A stretch of 25,828 bases of DNA from DATGWF01 sp035299585. Lineage in GTDB: Bacteria; Actinomycetota; Actinomycetes; Actinomycetales; Microbacteriaceae. Positions 1 to 8,146 of the stretch are shown piece after piece (position 1 is the stretch's first letter; each line of letters opens with the position of its first letter). The position numbers and the translations under genes are program-made. Location: assembly GCA_035299585.1 (NCBI GenBank), contig DATGWF010000034.1, positions 1 to 25,828 on the forward strand, read 5' to 3'. The notes beneath the pieces are model-generated. The model was given only the letters and a program-made list of their open reading frames with translations, was not told the DNA's origin and ran no database searches.

Positions 1-357
1 GACCTCGTCGAGTTCGCGCAGCGGCGTCAAGATGGCGAGGCCGATGTCGTTGGCATCGATTTGCGAGGCACCGCTCGCGCGAACCGTCTCCTCGACTCGC
101 TGAGCGAGCAGGGCGAGGTCGCTATCGGTGACCGGGCGGCCCTGGCATGCCTTGCGCACGCCCGAGACGACTTTGTCGCGACTGAACGGTTCGACCACAC
201 CGGAACGCTTCACGACCATGAGCGATGCCGTCTCGATGGTGGAGAACCGACGCTGGCACTCAGGACACTGGCGACGGCGACGGATGCTGGCGCCGTCGTC
301 GCTCGTACGCGAGTCGATGACCCGAGAGTCGGGGTGTCGGCAAAACGGACAGTACAT
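1..357 (-). CDS. nrdR: Transcriptional repressor NrdR (3' end cut by window edge)
   Basis: NrdR is a zinc-finger/ATP-cone repressor that senses dNTP/ATP balance and shuts down ribonucleotide reductase operons. The reading frame opens with ATG at 357 and gives 119 residues without a stop before the window edge; the family is usually about 150 residues, so the C-terminal fifth is missing here. Visible: MYCPFCRHPDSRVIDSR start, zinc-ribbon cysteines C3, C6, C31 and C34, the basic RRRR stretch at 26-29, and the ATP-cone beginning near residue 46 (VVKRSG, EPFSRDKV). The start lies only 2 nt after the hisD stop, so it is probably co-transcribed with hisD. Neither a ribonucleotide reductase gene nor its operator lies in this window, so its target sites cannot be seen. 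Identity is secure. Confidence 0.95.
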   Translation of the reverse strand, partial: MYCPFCRHPDSRVIDSRTSDDGASIRRRRQCPECQRRFSTIETASLMVVKRSGVVEPFSRDKVVSGVRKACQGRPVTDSDLALLAQRVEETVRASGASQIDANDIGLAILTPLRELDEV

Positions 358-359
358 CG

Positions 360-1664
360 CTACTCCTCGAACCTGATCGTGACGGCGGCGCCGTGGGCCG
401 GCAAGCCCTCCGCGGCGGCGAAGGTTTCGATGCGCTCTCGCAGCGGCTCGAGCCCCTCACGGTCGTACCGGACCAGCTGCTGCGCCTTGAGGAACGTCGC
501 TGCCGACAGTCCGGCACGGTAGCGCGCCTGCCCGCCGGTGGGCAATACGTGGTTCGACCCGGCCATGTAGTCGCCGAGCGCCACCGGAGCGTGCGGGCCG
601 ACAAACACCACCCCGGCGTTGCCGAGCCGGGCAAGGAGTGGTTCCGGATCGGCCACCACCACCTCGAGGTGTTCGGGAGCGTACGCGTTCGCGAACGCGA
701 CCGCCTGGTCGAGCGAATCGACGAGCACGAGCTTCGATTGCGGGCCGTTCAGGGCCGCGACGACGCGATCGACGTGCGTAGTTTCGGCAACCTGCCGTTC
801 GAGCTCCGCGGTGACGAGCTCCGCCCAACTCGGGTCGGTTGTGACGAGCACCGCCGAAGCGAGTTCGTCGTGCTCGGCCTGGCTGAGCAGGTCTGCGGCG
901 ACCCAGCGCGGATTCGCGCTCGCGTCGGCGATGACGAGAATGTCCGTCGGGCCCGCCTCCGCGTCGGTGCCCACAATGCCGGAGACCACGCGCTTTGCAG
1001 CTGCAACGTACACATTGCCCGGTCCGGTCACCACGGAAACCGGGGCGAGTCCGATGTCGGGCACTCCGTGGGCGAACGCTCCGATGGCACTCGCGCCGCC
1101 CATGGCGTATACCTCGGTCACCCCGAGCAGGCCGGCCACCGCGAGGACGACCGGGTGCACTCCCCCATGCTCACGCTGCACGGGTGAGGCCAGCGCAATT
1201 GACGACACCCCGGCCACCTGGGCCGGCACGACGTTCATGACGACACTCGATGGATAGATTGCTTTGCCGCCGGGGACGTACACGCCGACGCGGTCGACGG
1301 GCACCCAGCGCTGTTCTACTCGCGCTCCCGGCGCAAGCTCGGTGAATCGCGCCGGTGGAACCTGTGCGGCACTCGCGGCACGAACCCGTGCGATGGTCTC
1401 CTCGACGGCCTCGCGGAGCGCCGGATCAAGGGCATCGACCGCGGTGGCGATGTCATCCTCGGGGACGCGAATGCGATCCGGGCGTAGCCCATCAAATCGT
1501 TCGGAGTGATTCCGGAGCGCCTCTCCCCCGCGGGCGCGGACGTCATCGATGAGGGCGGCTGCCGCGGCGGAGGCGTCGGCGACATCGGTCTCTGCGCGCG
1601 GGACGAGCGCGAGGAGTTCGGCCGGCGTGGTCGCCCGGCCGCGAAGATCGAGGGTACTGAACAT
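360..1664 (-). CDS. hisD: Histidinol dehydrogenase
   Basis: HisD catalyses the last two steps of histidine biosynthesis, oxidising L-histidinol to L-histidine with two NAD+ and one Zn2+, in the cytosol. The 434-residue product has the usual family length. All expected active-site residues can be placed: zinc ligands Q262 and H265 (SQAEHDE), D365 (GDYMAGSNH) and H424 near the C-terminus; the catalytic Glu-His pair E331-H332 in YAPEHLE; and the PGGKAIYPSS and TGPGNVYVAAAKR signatures. The ATG at 1664 is preceded by GGAG at 5 nt. It lies 20 nt downstream of dnaE and 2 nt upstream of nrdR. No other his genes are present, so histidine synthesis genes are not all clustered here. Nothing is truncated. 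Confidence 0.97.
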   Translation of the reverse strand: MFSTLDLRGRATTPAELLALVPRAETDVADASAAAAALIDDVRARGGEALRNHSERFDGLRPDRIRVPEDDIATAVDALDPALREAVEETIARVRAASAAQVPPARFTELAPGARVEQRWVPVDRVGVYVPGGKAIYPSSVVMNVVPAQVAGVSSIALASPVQREHGGVHPVVLAVAGLLGVTEVYAMGGASAIGAFAHGVPDIGLAPVSVVTGPGNVYVAAAKRVVSGIVGTDAEAGPTDILVIADASANPRWVAADLLSQAEHDELASAVLVTTDPSWAELVTAELERQVAETTHVDRVVAALNGPQSKLVLVDSLDQAVAFANAYAPEHLEVVVADPEPLLARLGNAGVVFVGPHAPVALGDYMAGSNHVLPTGGQARYRAGLSAATFLKAQQLVRYDREGLEPLRERIETFAAAEGLPAHGAAVTIRFEE

Positions 1665-1684
1665 CTGAACTCCAGCCTAACGAC

Positions 1685-4600
1685 CTAGACGAGGGCGTTT
1701 GGGCCGAGCAGGCTCTTGATTTCGCCGTAGAAGTCGGCCGAAGGGCCGACCTGGTACGGCACGGCGAACACGCGCACCCCGCTCGAACCGAGGAGCTTGA
1801 GTCGCACCTCGGACTGGCCCGGGTGGCGCTTGAATACGTGGGCCAAATCGGCGAGCACAGCCTCGGTGGCGCGATTCTCCGCAATGGCGAGCGTGACCGG
1901 GCCGGTGTCGTCGCCGATGGTGAGCTCGAGTTTGGTGAAGCTGAACGCATGCAGACTGATCCCGTCGTCACGCTGGCTGATGCGCCCACGAATCACCGCG
2001 ATGGTGTCGGCGAGGAGCGAACCGGAAAACTCTTGGTACGCCTTCCCCATAAACATGACGCCTAGTTCGCCGGTGAAGTCTTCGACCGTAATCGAGCCGT
2101 AGGCGTTGCCACTCTTCTTGGCGATGCGGTGCGAGACCGCCGTGACGAGGCCGGCGATGGTGACCTGGTCGCCGTCCTGGAGGGATTCGCTCGTGGTGAG
2201 TTCGGCGATGCTCGTCCCGGCGTGCTTGGCGAGCTGCGCTTCGAGGCCGGCGAGCGGGTGGTCGGACACATACAGGCCAAGCATTTCCTTCTCGAACGCG
2301 AGCTTGTCCTTCTTTGGCCACTCAGGGCGCTCCGGAACACGCGCGGTGGCCGCGTGACCGGCATCCTCAAACAGGGAGTCGAAATCGAAACCAACCGCAC
2401 CCGACTCCTCGGCACGCTTGTCCTTGACCGCGGATTCAACGGCGCTCTCGTGAATCTCAATGAGCGCGCGCCGAGTCGATCCGAGCGAATCGAAGGCTCC
2501 GGCCTTGATGAGCGACTCGACGGTGCGCTTGTTCGAGACCTGCACCGGCACCTTGCCGAGGAAGTCGTGGAAGGTTTCGAACCGTCCCTTGCCCTCGCGG
2601 GCACCCCGAATCGCCTCGACGACGTTGTAGCCGACATTGCGGATGGCGCCGAGACCGAAGCGAATGTCCTCACCGACGGCCGCGAAGAAGGCAATGGATT
2701 CGTTCACGTCGGGCGGGAGCACGCGGATGCCCATGCGGCGACACTCACCGAGATACTCGGCGAGCTTGTCGCGGGAGTCGCCCACGCTCGTGAGCAGCGC
2801 GGCCATGAACTCAGCCGGGTAGTGCGCCTTCAGGTAGGCGGTCCAGTAGCTCAGCACGCCGTAGGCTGCCGAGTGCGCCTTGTTGAAGGCGTAGTCCGAG
2901 AATGGCAGCAGAATGTCCCACAGGGTGTTGACGGCCGCGTCGGAGTAGCCGTTCGCGTTCATGCCGGCCTTGAAGTCCGCGAACTGCTTGTCCAGTTCGC
3001 TCTTCTTCTTTTTACCCATCGCGCGGCGCAAGATGTCGGCCTGACCGAGCGAGAACCCAGCGACTTTCTGCGCGATCGACATGACCTGCTCTTGGTAAAT
3101 GATGAGGCCATAGGTGGTGTCGAGGATTTCGGCGAGCGGCTCGGCCAGCTCGGGGTGAATCGGCGTGATGTCCTGCTGCTTGTTCTTGCGCAGGGCGTAG
3201 TTGGTGTGCGAATTGGCACCCATCGGGCCCGGCCGGTAGAGCGCCAGGATGGCCGAAATGTCTTCGAAGTTGTCTGGCTTCATGAGCCGCAGCAGAGCTC
3301 GGATCGGGGTGGAGTCAAGCTGGAACACGCCGAGTGTGTCACCGCGCGAGAGCAGCTCATAGGTGGCCGGGTCGTCGAGGGTAAGGTCTTCGAGCACCGG
3401 ACGGTGGCCTCGGTTCGCCTCAATGTTGTCGAGCGCGTCGTCGAGGATGGTGAGGTTGCGCAGCCCGAGGAAGTCCATCTTGATGAGACCGAGCGACTCA
3501 CACGCGGGATAGTCGAACTGGGTGACGATTTGGCCGTCTTGTTCGCGCTTCATGATGGGGATGATGTCGATGAGCGGTTCGCTCGACATGATCACACCGG
3601 CGGCGTGCACACCCCACTGCCGCTTCAGATTTTCGAGCCCGACGGCGGTGTCATAGACGGTCTTTGCGGCCGGATCGGTCTCAATGATTCCACGAATATC
3701 AGCGGCTTCTTTGAAGCGCGGATCCGACTTGTCGAAAATGCCGGTGAGCGAAATGTCCTTACCCATGACCGACGGCGGCATCGCCTTGGTGAGCTTCTCA
3801 CCCATGCCGAAGTCGAAGCCGAGCACGCGCGCGGAGTCCTTGAGCGCTTGCTTCGCCTTGATGGTGCCGTAGGTGACGATCTGCGCGACGCGCTCGTCGC
3901 CGTACTTCTCGGTGACGTATCGAATCACCTCGGGGCGACGACGGTCGTCGAAGTCGACGTCGAAGTCGGGCATCGAGACGCGGTCGGGGTTGAGGAAGCG
4001 TTCGAAGATGAGTCCGTGCACGAGCGGGTCAAGGTCGGTGATACCCATGGCGTAGGCCGCCATTGAACCGGCGCCGGAACCACGACCCGGGCCGACACGA
4101 ATCCCGTTCTTCTTTGACCAGTTGATGAAGTCGGCGACGACGAGGAAGTAGCCGGCGAAGCCCATTTGCGAGATGACTTCGGACTCGTAGTTTGCCTGGG
4201 CGCGCACCGCGTCCGGAATGCCATTCGGGTACCGGCGATGCAGTCCCGCCTCGACCTCCTTGACGAACCAGGAGTCTTCACTCTCGCCGGCCGGCACCGG
4301 GAAGCGCGGCATGTAGTTGGCGGACGTGTTGAACTGCACATCGCAGCGCTCGGCAACCGCGAGCGTGTTGTCGGCCGCACCGGGCAAATCCCGGAACAGG
4401 TGCCGCATTTGTGCCGGCGTCTTCAGGTAGAACTCTTCGCCGTCGAACTTGAACCGGTTCGGGTCGTCGAGGGTCGATCCCGACTGCACGCACAGCAGGG
4501 CCGCGTGGCTTTTGGCATCGTGGGCGTGCGTGTAGTGCAGATCGTTGGTGCCGAGCAGCGGGAGGCCGAGGTCTTTCGCGATGCGCAAGATGTCGTCCTG

Positions 4601-5200
4601 GGTGCGCTTCTCGATACCGATGCCGTGGTCCATGACCTCGCAGAAGAAGTTCTCGGCTCCGAAAATGTCGCGGAAATCTGCGGCCGCGGCACGCGCCTCC
4701 TCGTACTGGCCCAAACGCAAGCGCGTGTGCACCTCGCCACCGACACACCCCGTTGTCGCGATGATGCCCTCGCTGTACTTCGCAAGAATCTCGCGGTCCA
4801 TGCGCGGCTTGAAGTAGTACCCCTCAATGGAGGCGAGCGAGGACAACCGGAACAGGTTGTGCAGACCGGTCGTGTTGTGGGCAAGGAGGGTCATGTGGGT
4901 ATAGGCGCCACCACCCGACACGTCGTCCTCACCGCCATCGCCCCAACGAACGCGCGTGCGCTCCGAGCGATGTGTACCCGGCGTCAGATAGGCCTCGGTA
5001 CCGATGATCGGCTTGATTCCGGCATCTTTCGCGGCTTTCCAGAACTCGAACGCGCCGAACATGTTGCCGTGGTCCGTCATGGCGATCGCCGGCATGCCCG
5101 CTTCGGCAGCGGCACGCGTCAATTCACCGATTCGAGCGGCACCGTCGAGCATCGAATACTCGGTGTGCACGTGCAAATGCACGAAGGAATCGGAAGCCAC
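1685..5200 (-). CDS. dnaE: DNA polymerase III subunit alpha (DnaE1 type)
   Basis: This is the replicative polymerase catalytic subunit. I chose the GTG at 5200 (1171 aa); a TTG at 5224 would add 8 residues (MAPRYDAG) and its numbering is used here. Family proteins begin near SFVHLHxHTEYS, and a TANNNT box lies exactly 6 nt before the GTG. Domains: PHP (about 13-290), palm/thumb/fingers (about 300-830), helix-hairpin-helix (about 840-920), OB fold (about 1018-1100) and C-terminal domain. Polymerase aspartates are D422 and D424 (PDFDVDF) and D584 (KMDFLGLR). The PHP metal ligands matching Mycobacterium tuberculosis DnaE1 are all present: H18, H20, D27, H52, E77, H110, C160, D228, H230. This suggests intrinsic proofreading exonuclease activity. 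No intein interrupts the gene; length is normal for actinobacteria. It follows rluD after about 83 nt. Confidence 0.97.
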   Translation of the reverse strand: MASDSFVHLHVHTEYSMLDGAARIGELTRAAAEAGMPAIAMTDHGNMFGAFEFWKAAKDAGIKPIIGTEAYLTPGTHRSERTRVRWGDGGEDDVSGGGAYTHMTLLAHNTTGLHNLFRLSSLASIEGYYFKPRMDREILAKYSEGIIATTGCVGGEVHTRLRLGQYEEARAAAADFRDIFGAENFFCEVMDHGIGIEKRTQDDILRIAKDLGLPLLGTNDLHYTHAHDAKSHAALLCVQSGSTLDDPNRFKFDGEEFYLKTPAQMRHLFRDLPGAADNTLAVAERCDVQFNTSANYMPRFPVPAGESEDSWFVKEVEAGLHRRYPNGIPDAVRAQANYESEVISQMGFAGYFLVVADFINWSKKNGIRVGPGRGSGAGSMAAYAMGITDLDPLVHGLIFERFLNPDRVSMPDFDVDFDDRRRPEVIRYVTEKYGDERVAQIVTYGTIKAKQALKDSARVLGFDFGMGEKLTKAMPPSVMGKDISLTGIFDKSDPRFKEAADIRGIIETDPAAKTVYDTAVGLENLKRQWGVHAAGVIMSSEPLIDIIPIMKREQDGQIVTQFDYPACESLGLIKMDFLGLRNLTILDDALDNIEANRGHRPVLEDLTLDDPATYELLSRGDTLGVFQLDSTPIRALLRLMKPDNFEDISAILALYRPGPMGANSHTNYALRKNKQQDITPIHPELAEPLAEILDTTYGLIIYQEQVMSIAQKVAGFSLGQADILRRAMGKKKKSELDKQFADFKAGMNANGYSDAAVNTLWDILLPFSDYAFNKAHSAAYGVLSYWTAYLKAHYPAEFMAALLTSVGDSRDKLAEYLGECRRMGIRVLPPDVNESIAFFAAVGEDIRFGLGAIRNVGYNVVEAIRGAREGKGRFETFHDFLGKVPVQVSNKRTVESLIKAGAFDSLGSTRRALIEIHESAVESAVKDKRAEESGAVGFDFDSLFEDAGHAATARVPERPEWPKKDKLAFEKEMLGLYVSDHPLAGLEAQLAKHAGTSIAELTTSESLQDGDQVTIAGLVTAVSHRIAKKSGNAYGSITVEDFTGELGVMFMGKAYQEFSGSLLADTIAVIRGRISQRDDGISLHAFSFTKLELTIGDDTGPVTLAIAENRATEAVLADLAHVFKRHPGQSEVRLKLLGSSGVRVFAVPYQVGPSADFYGEIKSLLGPNALV

Positions 5201-5206
5201 TCCAGC

Positions 5207-5212
5207 ATCGTA
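5207..5212 (-). promoter_or_regulatory. Candidate -10 box for leaderless dnaE transcript
   Basis: On the minus strand the hexamer TACGAT ends exactly 6 nt before the GTG at 5200. Actinobacterial -10 elements follow TANNNT and sit at -12 to -7, which would put the transcription start on the G of the GTG. No Shine-Dalgarno sequence with normal spacing precedes this GTG, and no clear -35 was found. This is inference from spacing only. Confidence 0.35.
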
Positions 5213-5283
5213 CCGGGGTGCCAATCCTCTCCGAGGGCACTCCTCCGGCGGTTCCCACGCCCGTGCCGAAGACCGTCCGCGAC

Positions 5284-6210
5284 TCAGTCCGCGTCGGCGA
5301 GCCAGTCCAGTGCGAATCGCAAATCGGCCGGGTATGCGCTCTCGAACTCAACCCACTCGCCCGAACCGGGATGCCGCAACGCCAGGCGGTGTGCGTGCAG
5401 CCATTGACGTTCGAGCCGCAGCTTGGCACTCAACGTCGGATCGGCGCCGTACATGCCGTCACCCACACACGGGTGGCGCTGTGCGGCCATGTGCACGCGG
5501 ATCTGGTGCGTTCGCCCGGTCTCGAGGTGAATCTCGAGCAGAGAGGCGTAGCGAAACGCCTCAAGGGTGTCGTAGTGCGTAATGGCGTGCTTGCCGTCCG
5601 GGTCGACCGTGAACTTCCACTCCGACTTCGGGTGCCGCGCGATGGGGGCATCAATGGTCCCGGACAGGGGGTCCGGATGCCCCTGAACGACCGTGTGATA
5701 AATCTTGGTCACTTCGCGGTCGTGGAACTGGCGCTTGAGTTCGGTGTAGGCCCGCTCCGATTTCGCCACCACCATGAGCCCGCTCGTGCCCGCATCGAGC
5801 CGGTGCACGACGCCCTGTCGCTCGGCCGCGCCCGAGGTCGAAATGCGGAACCCAGCCGCGGCGAGGGCGCCCACCACCGTCGGGCCATTCCAGCCGAGCG
5901 ACGGGTGAGCGGCGACACCGGCTGGCTTGTCGACGACGACAATGTCGTCGTCATCGAAGACGATGCCCAGGTCATCCACCGGCGTCGGTTCAAGCACTGG
6001 CCCGGTCTTTTCGGTCCAGGTCACGTCGAGCCAACCATCGCGCGGGAGGCGATCAGACTTCTTGAGCGGAACACCGTTCACACTCACACCACCGGAATCA
6101 ATGACCTCGGCAGCGAACGACCTGGAGAAGCCGAGCAACTTCCCGAGCGCCACGTCACAACGCTCCCCGACGAGACCGTCCGGGACGGGAAGAGACCGCT
6201 GCTCAGCCAT
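5284..6210 (-). CDS. rluD: RluA/RluD-family 23S rRNA pseudouridine synthase
   Basis: This enzyme isomerises uridine to pseudouridine in large-subunit rRNA; RluD-type members act on helix 69, but exact target sites cannot be read from sequence. An N-terminal S4-like RNA-binding segment (residues about 12-70, GERCDVALGKL and GVSVNG) precedes the catalytic domain. The signature HRLDAGTSG is at 136-144 with catalytic D139, followed by the family motifs TGRTHQIRVH and LHAHRL. I start at ATG 6210 (308 aa), which overlaps the lspA stop by 8 nt and follows GAGGT. Upstream ATGs at 6252 and 6264 would add only residues that duplicate the lspA coding end and do not fit the family. The neighbour order lspA-rluD-dnaE is common in actinobacteria. 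Family is certain, the specific paralogue less so. Confidence 0.9.
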   Translation of the reverse strand: MAEQRSLPVPDGLVGERCDVALGKLLGFSRSFAAEVIDSGGVSVNGVPLKKSDRLPRDGWLDVTWTEKTGPVLEPTPVDDLGIVFDDDDIVVVDKPAGVAAHPSLGWNGPTVVGALAAAGFRISTSGAAERQGVVHRLDAGTSGLMVVAKSERAYTELKRQFHDREVTKIYHTVVQGHPDPLSGTIDAPIARHPKSEWKFTVDPDGKHAITHYDTLEAFRYASLLEIHLETGRTHQIRVHMAAQRHPCVGDGMYGADPTLSAKLRLERQWLHAHRLALRHPGSGEWVEFESAYPADLRFALDWLADAD

Positions 6211-6742
6211 CGACCTCAGCGGCCGCGGGCTCGGCGCCCGGACGGCTCCCATCCAGTCGGACACCGCGAATATTGAGCACTAAGAAGATGGACATCGCGG
6301 TGAGAATTGCCATATCCGCGATGTTCCAGATGGCCGGCATAAGCCACGGCATCGCGATGAAGTCGATAACGTGACCGAGACCAAAGCCGGGTTCACGGAA
6401 CAGTCGGTCGGTGAGGTTACCGAGCACACCGCCGAGAAGCACACCGAGCATGACGGCCCACGCACGGGAACGAATCCGCGGCGCTGCCCACACAATGACG
6501 GCCACCACGACAGCGGCGAGCACGGTGAGCACCCACGTCATGCCGCTGGCAAAGGAGAAGGCGGCGCCGGGGTTTCGGACAAACTGGAACTGCAGCACCG
6601 GACCGAGAACGGGCACGACCACGCCTTCGGTCATCACCGAGACCACGATCGCCTTGCAGCCCTGGTCAATTGCATAGACTCCCGCGGCGAGCGCGGCGAG
6701 CCAGCCGAGTGCAGACCAGCGGTGACGAGCCTTAGGAGCCAA
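6203..6742 (-). CDS. lspA: Lipoprotein signal peptidase (signal peptidase II)
   Basis: LspA is a membrane aspartyl protease that removes the signal peptide from diacylglyceryl-modified prolipoproteins. The 179-residue protein has four hydrophobic segments (about 11-30, 68-86, 95-110, 134-157). The catalytic aspartates are D112 (GNLTDR) and D143 (NIADMAI). The family motifs DQ at 26-27 and FVRNPGAAFS at 54-63 are also present. The start is a TTG at 6742 lying inside the end of divIVA (11-nt overlap). No ATG or GTG is available before the first membrane helix, and no good Shine-Dalgarno is visible, so translation is probably coupled to divIVA. The C-terminal tail (160-179) is Ala/Pro/Glu-rich. 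Many actinobacteria carry a TraR/DksA-like gene between divIVA and lspA; none fits here. Confidence 0.95.
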   Translation of the reverse strand: MAPKARHRWSALGWLAALAAGVYAIDQGCKAIVVSVMTEGVVVPVLGPVLQFQFVRNPGAAFSFASGMTWVLTVLAAVVVAVIVWAAPRIRSRAWAVMLGVLLGGVLGNLTDRLFREPGFGLGHVIDFIAMPWLMPAIWNIADMAILTAMSIFLVLNIRGVRLDGSRPGAEPAAAEVDG

Positions 6743-7310
6743 CGCCTGTGGCGTTCAGCTCAGCAATGAGCTCTTCGAGGTGCGTCTTGATCTTGCGACG
6801 GTACTCGCCCTCGAAGGAGCGCAGCTCGTCGACGTGCTTCTGCAGCTTGGCACGCTGGACCTCGAGGTTGTCGAGCATTTCCTTTTCGCGGGCTTCGGCC
6901 TCGGAGATGAGCTTTGCGGCAACCTCGTGGCCTTCGGCAATGAGGGCGTCGCGCTTTTCGATACCTTCGCGAACGTGCTCCTCGTGGAGGCGACGGGCGA
7001 GGATGAGGAGGCTCGTCGAGCCGGACTCATCTTCGGCGACGCTCAGGGCAATCGCGGCGGTGTCGGTGCCGAGGGCCGGTGCGGGAGCGGCCGGAGCAGC
7101 CGGTGCGGCCGGGACAACCGGTGCAGCAGCCGGAACTTCGCCAGCGCCAGACTCGAGCTGGGCCCGCAGTTCTGCGTTCTCCTGGGTGAGTCGACGCAAC
7201 TCAACGACAACTTCGTCGAGGAAGTCGTCAACCTGGTCCTGGTCGTACCCGTCGCGGAACTTTGTGGTCTGGAACCGCTTGTTGACGACGTCTTCAGGAG
7301 TCAAAGCCAT
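6732..7310 (-). CDS. divIVA: DivIVA/Wag31 polar and septal coiled-coil protein
   Basis: DivIVA (Wag31) recognises curved membranes at poles and septum and organises polar growth in actinobacteria. Residues 1-55 are the conserved lipid-binding domain (MALTPEDVVNKRF, FRDGYDQDQVDDFLDEV). A flexible Ala/Pro linker (56-80, repeated PAAPAA units) follows, then a long predicted coiled coil (about 100-186) rich in Glu, Arg, Lys and Leu. Length 192 is slightly below mycobacterial Wag31. The ATG at 7310 is preceded by GGTGAGG with 8-nt spacing. A 79-nt gap separates it from yggT, so it may have its own promoter; that gap contains a GGTGA/TCACC inverted repeat and a TAGCGT hexamer, but nothing I can call firmly. 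lspA overlaps its 3' end. Confidence 0.96.
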   Translation of the reverse strand: MALTPEDVVNKRFQTTKFRDGYDQDQVDDFLDEVVVELRRLTQENAELRAQLESGAGEVPAAAPVVPAAPAAPAAPAPALGTDTAAIALSVAEDESGSTSLLILARRLHEEHVREGIEKRDALIAEGHEVAAKLISEAEAREKEMLDNLEVQRAKLQKHVDELRSFEGEYRRKIKTHLEELIAELNATGVGS

Positions 7311-7389
7311 TTCGTGCGCCTCACCTATCGAGATTGGGGTTGCTCAACGCTACCAAAGGTGACACGGAATCACCGCATCACTTTCGACG

Positions 7390-7686
7390 TTACAGCGCTC
7401 GGGCCAGGCCGCTCACGACCGACATCAGGATAATGACGCCCAGAAGGACGACGGTCCATGCCAGATCGAAGGCGACCGGACCGAGCCGGAGTGGCGGAAT
7501 GACACGGCGGACGGCACGGATTGGCGGGTCGGTCACGGTGTATCCGAACTCAATCACGACGAGCACGATGCCGCGAGGTCGCCAGTTGGGGCTGATCACA
7601 CGGACCATATCCACGATGAACCGCCCCCACATGAGGAGGAAGAACGTGAACAGGACGTAGTACAGCGCGCCGAACAAGAGTCCCAT
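7390..7686 (-). CDS. yggT: YggT-family (YlmG) membrane protein
   Basis: A 98-residue integral membrane protein with the two-block YggT architecture: a hydrophobic N-terminal segment (about 3-27, rich in Phe and Leu) and a C-terminal one (about 72-95). A conserved polar loop containing WRPRG and TDPPIRAVRR lies between them. YlmG/YggT proteins recur beside sepF in Gram-positive division clusters and are linked genetically to division or membrane processes, but no biochemical activity is established. The ATG at 7686 is 5 nt after the sepF stop, indicating co-transcription. The same sepF-yggT-divIVA order is widespread in actinobacteria. The family call is firm, the function is not. Confidence 0.9.
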   Translation of the reverse strand: MGLLFGALYYVLFTFFLLMWGRFIVDMVRVISPNWRPRGIVLVVIEFGYTVTDPPIRAVRRVIPPLRLGPVAFDLAWTVVLLGVIILMSVVSGLARAL

Positions 7687-7691
7687 GAGAC

Positions 7692-8117
7692 CTACTGCTG
7701 AGCGAAGAAGGAAGCCTCGATGTCGGCCTCGGTGTCAACGGTCTCGCCCGAGACGAGCACGTGGGCCGGCGAGAGCAGGAACACCTTGTTGGTGACGCGC
7801 TCGATCTTGCCGTAGAGCCCCTGGGACAGACCCGAGGCGAAGTCGATGAGGCGACGAGCGTCGCTGTCGGTCATTTGCGAGAGATTGATAATCACCGGAA
7901 CACCCTCGCGGAACGCCTCGGCGACGGCCTGAGCGTCGCGGTACTGGCGCGGGTGCACCGTGAGAATTTCGTTCATTTCGGCGGCAGGTGCGGCAGCCGA
8001 CTTGCGCAGCGGGGTGACCGGAGCGTGCGGGCGCGGTGCGGCCGCGCTGTGGTCGTTGACCGATTCTTCGTCGGCGAGTCCCAGATAGACCATCGTCTTC
8101 TTGATCGGGTTGGACAT
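7692..8117 (-). CDS. sepF: Cell division protein SepF
   Basis: SepF tethers FtsZ to the membrane; in actinobacteria, which lack FtsA, it is the main FtsZ anchor. The 141-residue protein starts with an amphipathic membrane-targeting segment (MSNPIKKTMVYLGL). An Ala/Pro-rich linker (about 20-47) follows, then the SepF core domain (about 48-130, ILTVHPRQYRDAQ, VPVIINLSQM, DSDARRLIDFASG, VFLLSP). The ATG at 8117 has GGAGGT 4 nt upstream. It lies between yggS and yggT and close to ftsZ, its partner; the FtsZ C-terminal peptide that SepF binds is intact in this window. Length and domain order are typical. Confidence 0.96.
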   Translation of the reverse strand: MSNPIKKTMVYLGLADEESVNDHSAAAPRPHAPVTPLRKSAAAPAAEMNEILTVHPRQYRDAQAVAEAFREGVPVIINLSQMTDSDARRLIDFASGLSQGLYGKIERVTNKVFLLSPAHVLVSGETVDTEADIEASFFAQQ

Positions 8118-8146
8118 TGCTACCTCCGTGGTTGGTCTTGGCTAGG

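Noticed and set aside
2129..4066. 645-codon open frame on the plus strand opposite dnaE
   Set aside because: It is exactly antisense to conserved dnaE domains, and its product is Arg/Val/Glu/Gly-rich low complexity with no family features. Long antisense frames are expected in GC-rich coding DNA.
1685..5224. Intein in dnaE
   Set aside because: Actinobacterial and cyanobacterial dnaE genes can carry inteins, but this protein has normal length and no splicing-domain motifs interrupting the active-site blocks.
7080..7135. Ala/Pro codon repeat in divIVA as a mobile or regulatory repeat
   Set aside because: It encodes the flexible linker expected between the DivIVA N-terminal domain and coiled coil; ordinary low complexity.
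7311..7389. GGTGA/TCACC inverted repeat before divIVA as a terminator
   Set aside because: Arms of only 5 bp with a 7-nt loop and no T-run; too weak to call, though a promoter in this gap remains possible.
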